A stretch of 32,654 bases of DNA from an uncultured Azonexus sp. (GTDB lineage: Bacteria > Pseudomonadota > Gammaproteobacteria > Burkholderiales > Rhodocyclaceae), in the NCBI GenBank assembly GCA_937983545.1, contig CALJZP010000188.1, positions 1 to 32,654 on the forward strand, written 5' to 3'. The position numbers and the translations under genes are program-made. Numbering within the stretch: the first letter of the stretch is position 1; every line of letters begins with the position of its first letter. Below, in pieces: positions 1 to 7,736 of the stretch. A model generated the notes under the pieces. That model saw only the letters and a list, made by a program, of their open reading frames with translations. It was not told the DNA's origin and did not search any database.

Positions 1-495
1 ATCCTGCTCGACGACATCAAGAAGCAGAATTACGAAAACCCGATGGTCGTCTCGCCCGACCACGGCGGCGTCGTCCGTGCCCGTTCGCTGGCCAAGCGCC
101 TCGAATGCGACCTGGCGATCATCGACAAGCGCCGTCCGAAGGCCAACGTCTCGGAAGTCATGAACATCATCGGCGAAGTCGACGGCCGCACCTGCATCAT
201 CATGGACGACATGGTCGATACCGCCGGCACCCTGTGCAAGGCCGCCACCGCCCTGAAGGCCAACGGCGCCAAGAAGGTCGTCGCCTACTGTACCCACCCG
301 GTCCTGTCCGGCCCGGCTGTCGAGCGCGTGAATACGTCCGACCTCGACGCCCTGGTCGTCACCGACACCATTCCGCTGCGCGACGATGCCGCCGCTTCGC
401 CGCGCATCCGCCAGCTGTCGGTCGCCGAGATCATGGCCGAAACCATTCGCCGCATCAGCAACGACGACTCCGTCTCGTCGCTGTTCATCGATTAA
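1..495 (+). CDS. prs: Ribose-phosphate pyrophosphokinase, C-terminal part (5' end outside window)
   Basis: Frame 1 is open from base 1 ([34 protein letters not shown]...). PRPP-binding signature '[18 protein letters not shown]' present; followed by rplY as is common in Proteobacteria. Confidence 0.96.
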   Translation: MLLDDIKKQNYENPMVVSPDHGGVVRARSLAKRLECDLAIIDKRRPKANVSEVMNIIGEVDGRTCIIMDDMVDTAGTLCKAATALKANGAKKVVAYCTHPVLSGPAVERVNTSDLDALVVTDTIPLRDDAAASPRIRQLSVAEIMAETIRRISNDDSVSSLFID

Positions 496-551
496 GTTTT
501 TTCAACCTTCCCGTTCTGGTCGCGGACCGGGAAACATTCTGGAGTATCAAC

Positions 552-1157
552 ATGCAATTCGAAGTTATCGCCAACGCGCGTACGTTGCAGGGAACGGGTG
601 CGAGCCGCCGCCTGCGTCGCGCCGGCACGGTGCCCGGCATCGTTTACGGTGGTGAGGCCGCTCCGGTCGCCATCGAAACCCACCACAACGACCTGCTGCT
701 GAAGATGAAGAAGGAAGCCTTCTACTCTTCCATCATCACCCTCGTCATCGACGGCAAGAAGGAACAAGTCCTGCTGCGCGATTACCAGACGCACGCCTAC
801 AAGCAGCTGATCCTGCACGTCGACTTCCAGCGCGTCGATGCCACCCACGAATTGCACATCAAGGTGCCGCTGCACTTCGTCAACGAAGAAGTCGGCCCGG
901 GCGTCAAGCTGAACGGCGGCCTGGTCAACCACGTCACCACCGAACTGGACGTTCACTGCCTGGCCAAGGACCTGCCGGAGTTCATCGAAGTTGACCTCGG
1001 CGCCCTGAACGTCGGCGACAACATCCACGCTTCGCAAGTCAAGCTGCCGAAGGGCGTCAAGCTGGTTCAGCATGGCAGCGACGATCCGATCGTCGTCAGC
1101 ATCGTCGGCAAGGGCGGCGCCCAGGCTGCAGCCGAAGGCGAAGCCGCCGCCGAGTAA
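552..1157 (+). CDS. rplY: 50S ribosomal protein L25/general stress protein Ctc
   Basis: [34 protein letters not shown]..., L25/TL5 family start and C-terminal low-complexity Ala/Glu tail. The longer track ORF from 105 is spurious upstream of this ATG. Confidence 0.95.
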   Translation: MQFEVIANARTLQGTGASRRLRRAGTVPGIVYGGEAAPVAIETHHNDLLLKMKKEAFYSSIITLVIDGKKEQVLLRDYQTHAYKQLILHVDFQRVDATHELHIKVPLHFVNEEVGPGVKLNGGLVNHVTTELDVHCLAKDLPEFIEVDLGALNVGDNIHASQVKLPKGVKLVQHGSDDPIVVSIVGKGGAQAAAEGEAAAE

Positions 1158-1226
1158 TCCGCGCGCTCCGCTATACTTTGGCCGCCGCAGGCTTTTTGCC
1201 CCGGCGGCCTTTTCACGACTGCACGC

Positions 1227-1805
1227 ATGACCGCTCCCCGTCTCATCGTCGGCCTGGGCAACCCCGGGCCGGAATACGAAGCCACCCGCCACAACGTCGG
1301 GTTCTGGTTTGTCGACCAGCTGGCCGACAAGCTGAAGGTATCCCTTGCCCCGCAGGGCAAGTTCTACGGTCGCGCCGGTCGTGCCGGCGAGCTCTGGCTA
1401 CTGCAGCCGACCACCTTCATGAACCGCTCCGGGCAAGCGGTTGCGGCGCTGGCCAATTTCTACAAGATTGCGCCGGCCGAGATTCTCGTCGTGCATGACG
1501 AACTGGATTTGCCGCCCGGCGGCATCCGCCTCAAGCAAGGCGGCGGCAATGGCGGCCATAACGGTCTGAAGGACATTCAGGCCAAGCTCGGCACCCCCGA
1601 TTTCTGGCGCCTGCGCCTCGGTATCGGCCATCCGCGCACCCTTGGACTGGCCCAGCAGGTCGCCGATTTTGTATTGCATCAACCGCGCAAGGAAGAATTG
1701 CCGGATATCGAACAGGCGCTGCACCGTTGCCAGCTGGCCTGGCCCAAACTCTCTGCCGGGGACTTTGCCGGCGCCCAGCAACAGTTGCACGGCAAAGCCG
1801 TTTAA
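1227..1805 (+). CDS. pth: Peptidyl-tRNA hydrolase
   Basis: [28 protein letters not shown], 'FMNRSGQAV', '[30 protein letters not shown]' signatures. Confidence 0.97.
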   Translation: MTAPRLIVGLGNPGPEYEATRHNVGFWFVDQLADKLKVSLAPQGKFYGRAGRAGELWLLQPTTFMNRSGQAVAALANFYKIAPAEILVVHDELDLPPGGIRLKQGGGNGGHNGLKDIQAKLGTPDFWRLRLGIGHPRTLGLAQQVADFVLHQPRKEELPDIEQALHRCQLAWPKLSAGDFAGAQQQLHGKAV

Positions 1806-1815
1806 GGAAAAAAAC

Positions 1816-2907
1816 ATGTCTCTGAAATGCGGTATCGTCGGCCTGCCCAACGTCGGCAAATCCACCCTGTTCAACGCCCTGACCAAGTCGGGCATCGCCG
1901 CCGAAAACTATCCGTTCTGCACCATCGAACCGAACGTCGGCATCGTCGAAGTGCCGGATCCGCGGCTCGCCAAGCTGTCCGAGATCGTCAAGCCGCAGAA
2001 GATCCAGCCCGCCATCGTCGAATTCGTCGATATCGCCGGCCTGGTCGCCGGCGCCTCCAAGGGCGAAGGCCTGGGCAACCAGTTCCTGGCCAATATCCGC
2101 GAAACCGACGCCATCGTGCATGTCGTGCGCTGCTTCGACGACCCGAACGTGATCCACGTTTCCGGTAGCGTTGATCCGCTGCGCGACATCGAAGTCATCG
2201 ATACCGAACTGGCACTGGCCGACATGGCGACCGTCGAAAAGGCGCTGAATCGCTACAAGCGCCCGGCCAATTCGGGCGACAAGGAAGCCAAGATCCTGGT
2301 CGCCGTACTGGAAAAGTGCTTCGCCCAGCTGGATCAGGGCAAGGCCGTGCGCGGCCTCGACCTCTCCAAGGAGGAATGGGCCAGCCTGAAGCCCTTCTGC
2401 CTGATCACCGCCAAGCCGGTGCTCTACGCCGCCAACGTCGCCGAAGACGGCTTCACCGACAACCCGCTGCTGGCCAAGGTAGAAGCCCACGCCGCCGAGG
2501 AAGGATCGCAGGTCGTCGCCCTGTGCGCCTCGATTGAAGCCGAGATTGCCGACCTCGACGATGCCGACAAGGTCGATTTCCTGGAGTCGATGGGCCTGCA
2601 CGAAGCCGGCCTCGACCGCCTGATCCGCGCCGGCTACAAGCTGCTCGGCCTGCAGACCTACTTCACGGCCGGGGTCAAGGAGGTCCGCGCGTGGACCATC
2701 CATGCCGGCGACACGGCCCCGCAGGCAGCGGGCGTCATCCACACCGACTTCGAGCGTGGCTTCATCCGCGCCCAGACCATCGCCTTTGACGACTTCATCA
2801 CCTACAAGGGTGAAACCGGCGCCAAGGAAGCCGGCAAAATGCGCGCCGAAGGCAAGGAATACGTCGTCAAGGACGGCGACGTCCTGAACTTCCTGTTCAA
2901 CGTCTAA
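1816..2907 (+). CDS. ychF: Redox-regulated ATPase YchF (OBG-family GTPase-like)
   Basis: [51 protein letters not shown]...; canonical C-terminus ...[19 protein letters not shown]-like AAGGAAA upstream; track start 1642 is too long. Confidence 0.97.
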   Translation: MSLKCGIVGLPNVGKSTLFNALTKSGIAAENYPFCTIEPNVGIVEVPDPRLAKLSEIVKPQKIQPAIVEFVDIAGLVAGASKGEGLGNQFLANIRETDAIVHVVRCFDDPNVIHVSGSVDPLRDIEVIDTELALADMATVEKALNRYKRPANSGDKEAKILVAVLEKCFAQLDQGKAVRGLDLSKEEWASLKPFCLITAKPVLYAANVAEDGFTDNPLLAKVEAHAAEEGSQVVALCASIEAEIADLDDADKVDFLESMGLHEAGLDRLIRAGYKLLGLQTYFTAGVKEVRAWTIHAGDTAPQAAGVIHTDFERGFIRAQTIAFDDFITYKGETGAKEAGKMRAEGKEYVVKDGDVLNFLFNV

Positions 2908-2908
2908 A
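2896..2908 (+). repeat. Putative attL core of the integrated element (GTTCAACGTCTAA), overlapping the ychF stop codon
   Basis: GTTCAACGTCTAA near the ychF end recurs as GTTTAACGTCTAA at about 11138-11150, directly upstream of the next backbone gene. Confidence 0.7.
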
Positions 2909-2956
2909 CCGAATCTGTTTTATCACGGCATATCACGCCGGATCAAAACACCGTCG

Positions 2957-2981
2957 AAAGCCCCGCAAATGCGGGGTTTTT
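2957..2981 (+). terminator. Rho-independent terminator at left end of the element
   Basis: AAAGCCCCGCAAATGCGGGGTTTTT: 6-7 bp GC stem with a short loop followed by T5. Confidence 0.8.
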
Positions 2982-3025
2982 CATTTCAGCGTGTATCACC
3001 GGAATTCTTCTCTTCTCACTCAAAA

Positions 3026-3077
3026 CCGGGTACGATTCCGGGTATGGAGTAAACGGACCCCGACAAAAAGCCGGGTA
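3026..3077 (+). repeat. Left arm-type repeats CCGGGTA (three copies) upstream of the integrase
   Basis: CCGGGTA at 3026-3032, 3038-3044 (12 bp spacing) and 3071-3077; context AAACCGGGTACGATTCCGGGTA matches AAACCGGGTACGAAACCGGGTA at the right end of the element. Confidence 0.7.
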
Positions 3078-3103
3078 TGACATGAAAACCAAGAGAGGCC
3101 GCC

Positions 3104-4366
3104 ATGCTGACCGACACCAAATGCCGCACCGCCAAGCCGAAGGAGAAGCCTTACAAGCTGACCGACGAAAAGGGGCTGTATCTGGAAGTGAAGCCCAACG
3201 GCGGGAAGGCTTGGCGCTACCGTTTCGAGTTGGGCGGCAAGGAAAGCGTGTTTGCCATCGGCGACTATGTGAGCGCCCCCAGCGCCGAAACCCCCGAGGA
3301 AGCGAGGGCACGTCGGGACGGCGGGCGGTTCACCCTGGCGGAAGCCCGCGACGAACGCATCAAGGCGCGGGGCCTGGTGAAGCAAGGCGTCAACCCGGCG
3401 CATAGCCGCCAGCTAGACAAGATCAAGCGGGAGCAAGAGAACGCCACAACCTTTGAGGCCGTCGCCCGTGAATGGCTGGCCCTCAAGGATTGGGAGGAAA
3501 TCACCAAGAAGCGGCGGCTAGACATGCTGGCCCGTGTGGTCTTCCCGAAGATTGGCGCCCTGCCCGTGAAGCAAGTTACCCCCGCCCATATCTTGGACGT
3601 GCTGAAAACCGCCCAAGAGAAGAACGGCCCTTCTGTGGCAGCCGAGGCAAAGCGCACCATGTCCGGGGTTTTCGAGCTTGCCGTATCCACACTGAGGGCC
3701 GACGCCGACCCCGTGCATCCGGTACGCAAGGCGCTTCCGGCGAACAAGACCCAGCACAAGCGCCCGCTGGATACCGACGAGATTGGCCGGATTCTTCGGG
3801 ACGTCGAAGCCCACGGCGGCCGGCATGAAACCATGGGCGCTTTCCGCCTCATGTGGCTAACCCTTTGCCGCCCGAGCGAAGCCGTCGAAGCCGAGTGGAC
3901 GGAGTTCGACCTAGACGCTGCAATCTGGCGTATCCCGGCGGAACGCATGAAGAAGCGCAAGGAGCATGCAATACCGCTGCCCGCCCAAGCTGTGGAATTG
4001 CTGCGTGCGCTGCACGGCATCACCGGCCGCCATAAGCACGTATTCCCCGGGCGGGACGATAAGGACAAGCCCATGGCCGTTGCTTCCTTCCGGCAAATGC
4101 TTAACGTGCTGGGCTGGGGCGGGAAATACAGCCCCCACGCAACCCGGACCACGGGCAGCACGCGGCTAAACGAAATGGGCTACCCGGCGGACTGGATAGA
4201 GCGCCAACTAGCCCACGCCGAGCCCAACGCCGTGCGCCGAACCTATAACCACGCGGAACACTTGGCCGACCGTGCCAAGATGATGCAGCAATGGGCGGAC
4301 ATGCTGGATTCCTGGAAGAAGGGCGACAGCGCCAAGGTCGTACCGTTGCACGGGGCCGCGGCGTAG
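3104..4366 (+). CDS. int: Tyrosine recombinase, P4-type integrase (N-terminal DUF4102-like arm-binding domain)
   Basis: MLTDTKCRTAKPKEKPYKLTDEKGLYLEVKPNGGKAWRYRFELGGKESVFAIGDY; catalytic motifs TLCRPSEAVEAEW, HATRTTGSTRLNEMG, LAHAEPNAVRRTYNHAEHLADRAKMMQQWADMLD. Confidence 0.97.
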   Translation: MLTDTKCRTAKPKEKPYKLTDEKGLYLEVKPNGGKAWRYRFELGGKESVFAIGDYVSAPSAETPEEARARRDGGRFTLAEARDERIKARGLVKQGVNPAHSRQLDKIKREQENATTFEAVAREWLALKDWEEITKKRRLDMLARVVFPKIGALPVKQVTPAHILDVLKTAQEKNGPSVAAEAKRTMSGVFELAVSTLRADADPVHPVRKALPANKTQHKRPLDTDEIGRILRDVEAHGGRHETMGAFRLMWLTLCRPSEAVEAEWTEFDLDAAIWRIPAERMKKRKEHAIPLPAQAVELLRALHGITGRHKHVFPGRDDKDKPMAVASFRQMLNVLGWGGKYSPHATRTTGSTRLNEMGYPADWIERQLAHAEPNAVRRTYNHAEHLADRAKMMQQWADMLDSWKKGDSAKVVPLHGAAA

Positions 4367-4384
4367 AAAAAGGAACTTTGAGCC

Positions 4385-4798
4385 ATGAAGAAAAAGCCCG
4401 ATGCCATACCGCTTGAGGCGCTACTAGACGCCCCCGGCTTTGAGCGCAATTGCGAAATCCTGCTTTCGGAACCTGTGGCCGCCCCCAGCGCGACCGATTC
4501 TTCGCGGGCACGGAAGGCGATAACTTCGCTTGTCGTTTCCGGCGCCGTAGAGCGTGCCAAATCGAAACGGCAGCACGTCGCAAACTCACAGAAGGGCGGG
4601 GCCGCTTCCGTTCAATCAAGGCGCAGTGAGCTTGCCCTACGCAACAAGACCATTGCAGAAGATGCCCGGCGGAAGCTGGCCGCCGGCTATTCTGAGCGTG
4701 AGATATGCGGCATGCTTGCCCAACAAAAAGGACTGTCGGCAAAACAGATTAGAACGATTCTGCAAGATGAAGGCGTCCTAGAAAAAAGACGGAAGTGA
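4385..4798 (+). CDS. Hypothetical protein (basic, possible DNA-binding C-terminus)
   Basis: 137 aa ORF in the same orientation, directly after the integrase; C-terminus 'YSEREICGMLAQQKGLSAKQIRTILQDEGVLEKRRK' reads as a possible HTH. Family not recognised. Confidence 0.7.
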   Translation: MKKKPDAIPLEALLDAPGFERNCEILLSEPVAAPSATDSSRARKAITSLVVSGAVERAKSKRQHVANSQKGGAASVQSRRSELALRNKTIAEDARRKLAAGYSEREICGMLAQQKGLSAKQIRTILQDEGVLEKRRK

Positions 4799-4814
4799 AC
4801 GCGGGTTCGCTTCC
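4791..4814 (+). other. Stem-loop at the end of the 137-aa ORF
   Basis: GGAAGTGAAC-GCGG-GTTCGCTTCC: 10-bp stem with a single G-T wobble; overlaps the stop codon; no strong U-tract. Confidence 0.6.
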
Positions 4815-4833
4815 TTCCCGGTAAATACTCTTC

Positions 4834-4863
4834 GTGCTGTCTCAAATCTCCCGAGGACAGCAC
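4834..4863 (+). promoter_or_regulatory. Inverted repeat/hairpin enclosing the RBS of the AlpA-like gene
   Basis: GTGCTGTC-(14 nt)-GACAGCAC, perfect 8-bp arms; the GAGGA RBS (4853-4857) overlaps the right arm and ATG is at 4865. Confidence 0.55.
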
Positions 4864-4864
4864 C

Positions 4865-5092
4865 ATGGCAACCCGCAAAGACCCTAGCGCAATCCCCGAC
4901 GCGCTAAAGAACTTCGATTCCCTCCCCGATTCCGCGAACGTTCGCCAGCCCGTAGTACAGGCGTTGGTCGGCTGTTCGTCCGCTACCGTTTGGCGCATGG
5001 TCAAGCGTGGCACTCTGCCCGCCCCCCGCAAGCTGTCGACCAATGTGACCGCCTGGAATGTGGGCGACCTTCGCAAAGCCCTTGCAGCGTAG
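4865..5092 (+). CDS. AlpA/excisionase-like small helix-turn-helix protein
   Basis: 75 aa; 'VRQPVVQALVGCSSATVWRMVKRGTLPAPRKLSTNVTAWNVGDLRKALAA' matches the AlpA-type wHTH pattern (T/S-xxWR-xxxxGxxPxPxxLxxxxxxWxxxDL). Confidence 0.8.
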   Translation: MATRKDPSAIPDALKNFDSLPDSANVRQPVVQALVGCSSATVWRMVKRGTLPAPRKLSTNVTAWNVGDLRKALAA

Positions 5093-5101
5093 GGGGCGGC
5101 C

Positions 5102-5254
5102 ATGTCCATCAAGCTACCCGCACCCCGCGCCAAGCGCCCCCAAGGCGTTTGCCCCCAATCCGACCGCGCCCGCTGGAAATCCGATTTGCAGCGCCAAGCC
5201 CGCGAAGTTAACCGCCGCGACCGTGCGGCATTCCTGAAATACAAAGGGGCCTGA
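5102..5254 (+). CDS. Small basic hypothetical protein (50 aa)
   Basis: ATG at 5102, 50 codons to TGA 5252-5254: MSIKLPAPRAKRPQGVCPQSDRARWKSDLQRQAREVNRRDRAAFLKYKGA. Fills the gap between flanking co-oriented ORFs; below the track length cut-off. Confidence 0.55.
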   Translation: MSIKLPAPRAKRPQGVCPQSDRARWKSDLQRQAREVNRRDRAAFLKYKGA

Positions 5255-5255
5255 T

Positions 5256-5606
5256 ATGACCACCTGGCAACAAAAGAAGATCGGCCAAGACTTGGTCGCC
5301 GCCTCCCAACAATTGGCCCGCGCCAAGAAAGTTGCAATGGTAGGCGGCCCCTTGGCTAAAAGCCTGGGCGCCGGCATGGAAGCCGAAGCCCGCCGCAAGG
5401 TGAAAGACCTTGTCGACCTGGCCGAGAAGTACCACGGCGGCAAGCCCACGCTTGCCAAGGACGAAGCCGAGGCCGTTAGCTGGCAAGAGATATCCGCCGC
5501 CGCCCTGCAACTGACCGACGAGGATTGGGGGCGCTTTACCTGCCAGCGTGAAATCCTCGACCGCCTTATTGAAATCGCCTTGAAGAATCGGAGCAATGCC
5601 AAATGA
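5256..5606 (+). CDS. Hypothetical protein
   Basis: 116 aa ORF packed directly after the 50-aa ORF; stop overlaps the next start. Confidence 0.7.
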   Translation: MTTWQQKKIGQDLVAASQQLARAKKVAMVGGPLAKSLGAGMEAEARRKVKDLVDLAEKYHGGKPTLAKDEAEAVSWQEISAAALQLTDEDWGRFTCQREILDRLIEIALKNRSNAK

Positions 5607-6151
5607 CTACCCCGCAAACTGAAATCGCAACTATCAACGCCAAAATAGCCGAGCTTCGCACCCTGTGGCATGACCTGGCGGCCAAGGGGAAGCATGCGGA
5701 AGCTGTGGGCGTAGAAAACGAGATTGCCGGCCTTGAGCGTGCCGTCGCCCGCTATGAAATCCAAGCGAAGGCCGAAGGCGCCGAACGCAAGCGCCAGCAG
5801 GCCGTAAGTGCCGCCGAATCCACGCTAAAGCAGATCGAAGCCCACAAGGTAGCCCGTGCCGAGCTTGAAGCCGTGGTCGTGGAAATTGAGGAAGCAGCGA
5901 AGGCCGTCGACGCCGCAATGGCACGCTTGCAGCCGGCGTTTACGAAGTGCGCCGCCTCCTGGCCCTCCTGGCAGAAATTCAAAGACACGGAGCAGCAACA
6001 AGCCTACGACGCGGAATTGGGAGCGGACAAGTACCCGCGCTTTGATGCCTTGCGCCTTCGACTTCGCCTCCCCGTGGTCCTAGCCATCCTGTCCCATCGC
6101 GGCAATCGGGGCCTTGCGGAGATTCTTAACGCCGCCGACGCGAGGTTCTAG
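5603..6151 (+). CDS. Hypothetical coiled-coil protein
   Basis: 182 aa ORF with Ala/Glu/Lys-rich helical middle; overlaps the previous ORF by 4 nt (ATGA). Confidence 0.7.
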   Translation: MTTPQTEIATINAKIAELRTLWHDLAAKGKHAEAVGVENEIAGLERAVARYEIQAKAEGAERKRQQAVSAAESTLKQIEAHKVARAELEAVVVEIEEAAKAVDAAMARLQPAFTKCAASWPSWQKFKDTEQQQAYDAELGADKYPRFDALRLRLRLPVVLAILSHRGNRGLAEILNAADARF

Positions 6152-6153
6152 CC

Positions 6154-7050
6154 ATGGCAAAGTCCTTCAACAACAAAAAGGCCCTGCGCTTCGTCATCAC
6201 CCTGGGAACAGGCAAATTTGGTTCAAGCAACAATGACCAAATCACGCTGCAAGGCTTCCGGGCAAGTGTGGATATCGACAAAGCCGGGGGCGTGCAAATG
6301 GGCACCCTGCGGGCCAAGATTTACGGCGTATCCCAATCGGATATGAATACGTGCACTAGCTTCACGATGCAGGCGCCCCGCGACGGCGGCTATCTCTATC
6401 AGCCCAACACCGTGGAAGTGTTCGCCATCGACGGCGATGTTGAAACGCTGGTATTCGCCGGCAACATCGTCAACGCCTGGGCGGACTATCAGAACGCCCC
6501 CGACGTCCACCTTCACATTCAGGCGACCGCCGCCATGTTCGCAGCGCTTAAGCCCGTGTCGCCGCGTAGCTTCAAGGGCGGGGTCGACGTGGCGTCCGTC
6601 ATGGCCCAAATTGCCCACAGCATGGGCTTTGCATTCGAGAACAACGGGGTCAACGTCAAGCTGTCCGACGTCTACCTTGCCAATACGGACTTGGAGCAGG
6701 CCAAGGAGCTAGCGCAAGCGGCCGGCATCGGCCTTTGGATTGACGACAAAGTATTGGCTATCACCCAATCCCCGAGAACGCCCCGCGGGACGGTTATACC
6801 GCTCATTTCGCCAGCTTCCGGCCTGGTTGGCTATCCGACCTTCGACGGCTGGGGCGTCAATGCTCGTTTGCTCTTCAATCCCGCCATACAGTTTGGCGGC
6901 CGGGTGAAGATCGAAACCGACGTAATACAAGCGGCCGGGGAATGGGTTGTCGCCTGTATCAGCCACCATTTGGAAAGCGAGAAGCCCGGCGGGGCCTGGT
7001 TTTCTAGCGTGCGCCTAAATCAAACCGGCCTGGCAATTTCCGGGCGTTGA
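6154..7050 (+). CDS. Phage tail baseplate hub-like protein
   Basis: 298 aa. Pattern 'LRFVITLGTGKFGSSNNDQITLQGFRASVDIDKAGGVQMGTLRAKIYGVS...FAGNIVNAWADYQNAPDVHLHIQATAAMFAALKPVSPRSFKGGVDVASVMAQIAHSMGFAFENNGVNVKLSD...GLVGYPTFDGWGVNARLLFNPAIQFGGRVKI...WVVACISHHLESEKPGGAWFSSV' resembles tailed-phage hub proteins from memory of the family; not verified by search. Confidence 0.65.
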   Translation: MAKSFNNKKALRFVITLGTGKFGSSNNDQITLQGFRASVDIDKAGGVQMGTLRAKIYGVSQSDMNTCTSFTMQAPRDGGYLYQPNTVEVFAIDGDVETLVFAGNIVNAWADYQNAPDVHLHIQATAAMFAALKPVSPRSFKGGVDVASVMAQIAHSMGFAFENNGVNVKLSDVYLANTDLEQAKELAQAAGIGLWIDDKVLAITQSPRTPRGTVIPLISPASGLVGYPTFDGWGVNARLLFNPAIQFGGRVKIETDVIQAAGEWVVACISHHLESEKPGGAWFSSVRLNQTGLAISGR

Positions 7051-7129
7051 CGTAGGTAAATAATTTATCTAAATCAACAAGTTACGACGAAATTTTGATT
7101 GACGCGTAGATATCGGACGCGCAAAATGC

Positions 7130-7168
7130 AAATGCCCGCAAGTGCTAGTAACACAGGCGGGCATTTTT
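7130..7168 (+). terminator. Rho-independent terminator after the hub-like gene
   Basis: AAATGCCCGC-(17 nt)-GCGGGCATTTTTGG; perfect 10-bp arms followed by T-run. Confidence 0.7.
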
Positions 7169-7277
7169 GGCAGCCTTAACAGCTACCGGGTAATACAGTT
7201 TCGCAAGCTAAGAATATCCGATAGTGACACCCTCGTCAACAGGCTGCCGTTTTGAAACCTGAAAAAAGGCCTTCATC

Positions 7278-7472
7278 ATGGCAACCGCTAAAACTCAACT
7301 TCTGACCCCCACGGATGTTGAACGCGAATACGGGATTCCGGTACGCACTCAACGCATGTGGAAGTATCGCAATAGCTACGGATGGCGCGACCTTACCATC
7401 AAGGTAGGCGCCATGGTGCGCTATCGCCGGGCCGATATCGACGCCTGGCTGCAATCGCGTAAGGGGGTCTAA
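7278..7472 (+). CDS. Small helix-turn-helix (MerR/AlpA-like) DNA-binding protein
   Basis: 64 aa; 'LLTPTDVEREYGIPVRTQRMWKYRNSYGWRDLTIKVGAMVRYRRADIDAWLQSRK' is the helix_turn_helix_17 type pattern. Confidence 0.8.
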   Translation: MATAKTQLLTPTDVEREYGIPVRTQRMWKYRNSYGWRDLTIKVGAMVRYRRADIDAWLQSRKGV

Positions 7473-7475
7473 ATC

Positions 7476-7736
7476 ATGGCAACCGAACGCAAAACGGACG
7501 CCCCCGAGGCGCCGGCCCTTCCTTGCTCCATTGAGCATTACAGCCTCATGACCCCTTGGCCGGCGGACGGCAAGCCGGGCCAGTGCTGGGGCGCAAAATG
7601 CGCCGCCTACGCCCCCGTAAACGACGGCTGGGGGTACTGCCTCTTTCATCAAGCCTTGCGGGTAATGGGCAACGACGCCAAGCACGGAAACGAGGAAGTA
7701 CGCCGCGTGCTGGAAAAGCTGGGGGTGAAATCATGA
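7476..7736 (+). CDS. Small Cys/His-containing hypothetical protein
   Basis: 86 aa; Cys/His positions 'PCSIEHYSL...CWGAKCAAYAPVNDGWGYCLFHQ' suggest a metal-binding knuckle; stop overlaps the primase start (ATGA). Confidence 0.7.
   Translation: MATERKTDAPEAPALPCSIEHYSLMTPWPADGKPGQCWGAKCAAYAPVNDGWGYCLFHQALRVMGNDAKHGNEEVRRVLEKLGVKS

Noticed and set aside
1531-2742. 403-aa minus-strand ORF antisense to pth/ychF
   Set aside because: Shadow ORF; plus strand has strong Pth and YchF motifs.
2921-3000. TATCAC triplet (2921, 2931, 2995) as excisionase sites
   Set aside because: Three copies of a hexamer with irregular spacing and no counterpart confirmed at the right end; too weak to claim.
7056-7072. 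Short palindrome TAAATAATTTA as an operator
   Set aside because: AT-rich palindromes of this length are common; no second copy or positional support found.
7556-7732. N-terminal extension of the primase ORF as given in the track
   Set aside because: Overlaps the co-directional 86-aa ORF in another frame; ATG at 7733 overlapping that ORF's stop (ATGA) is the more plausible start.
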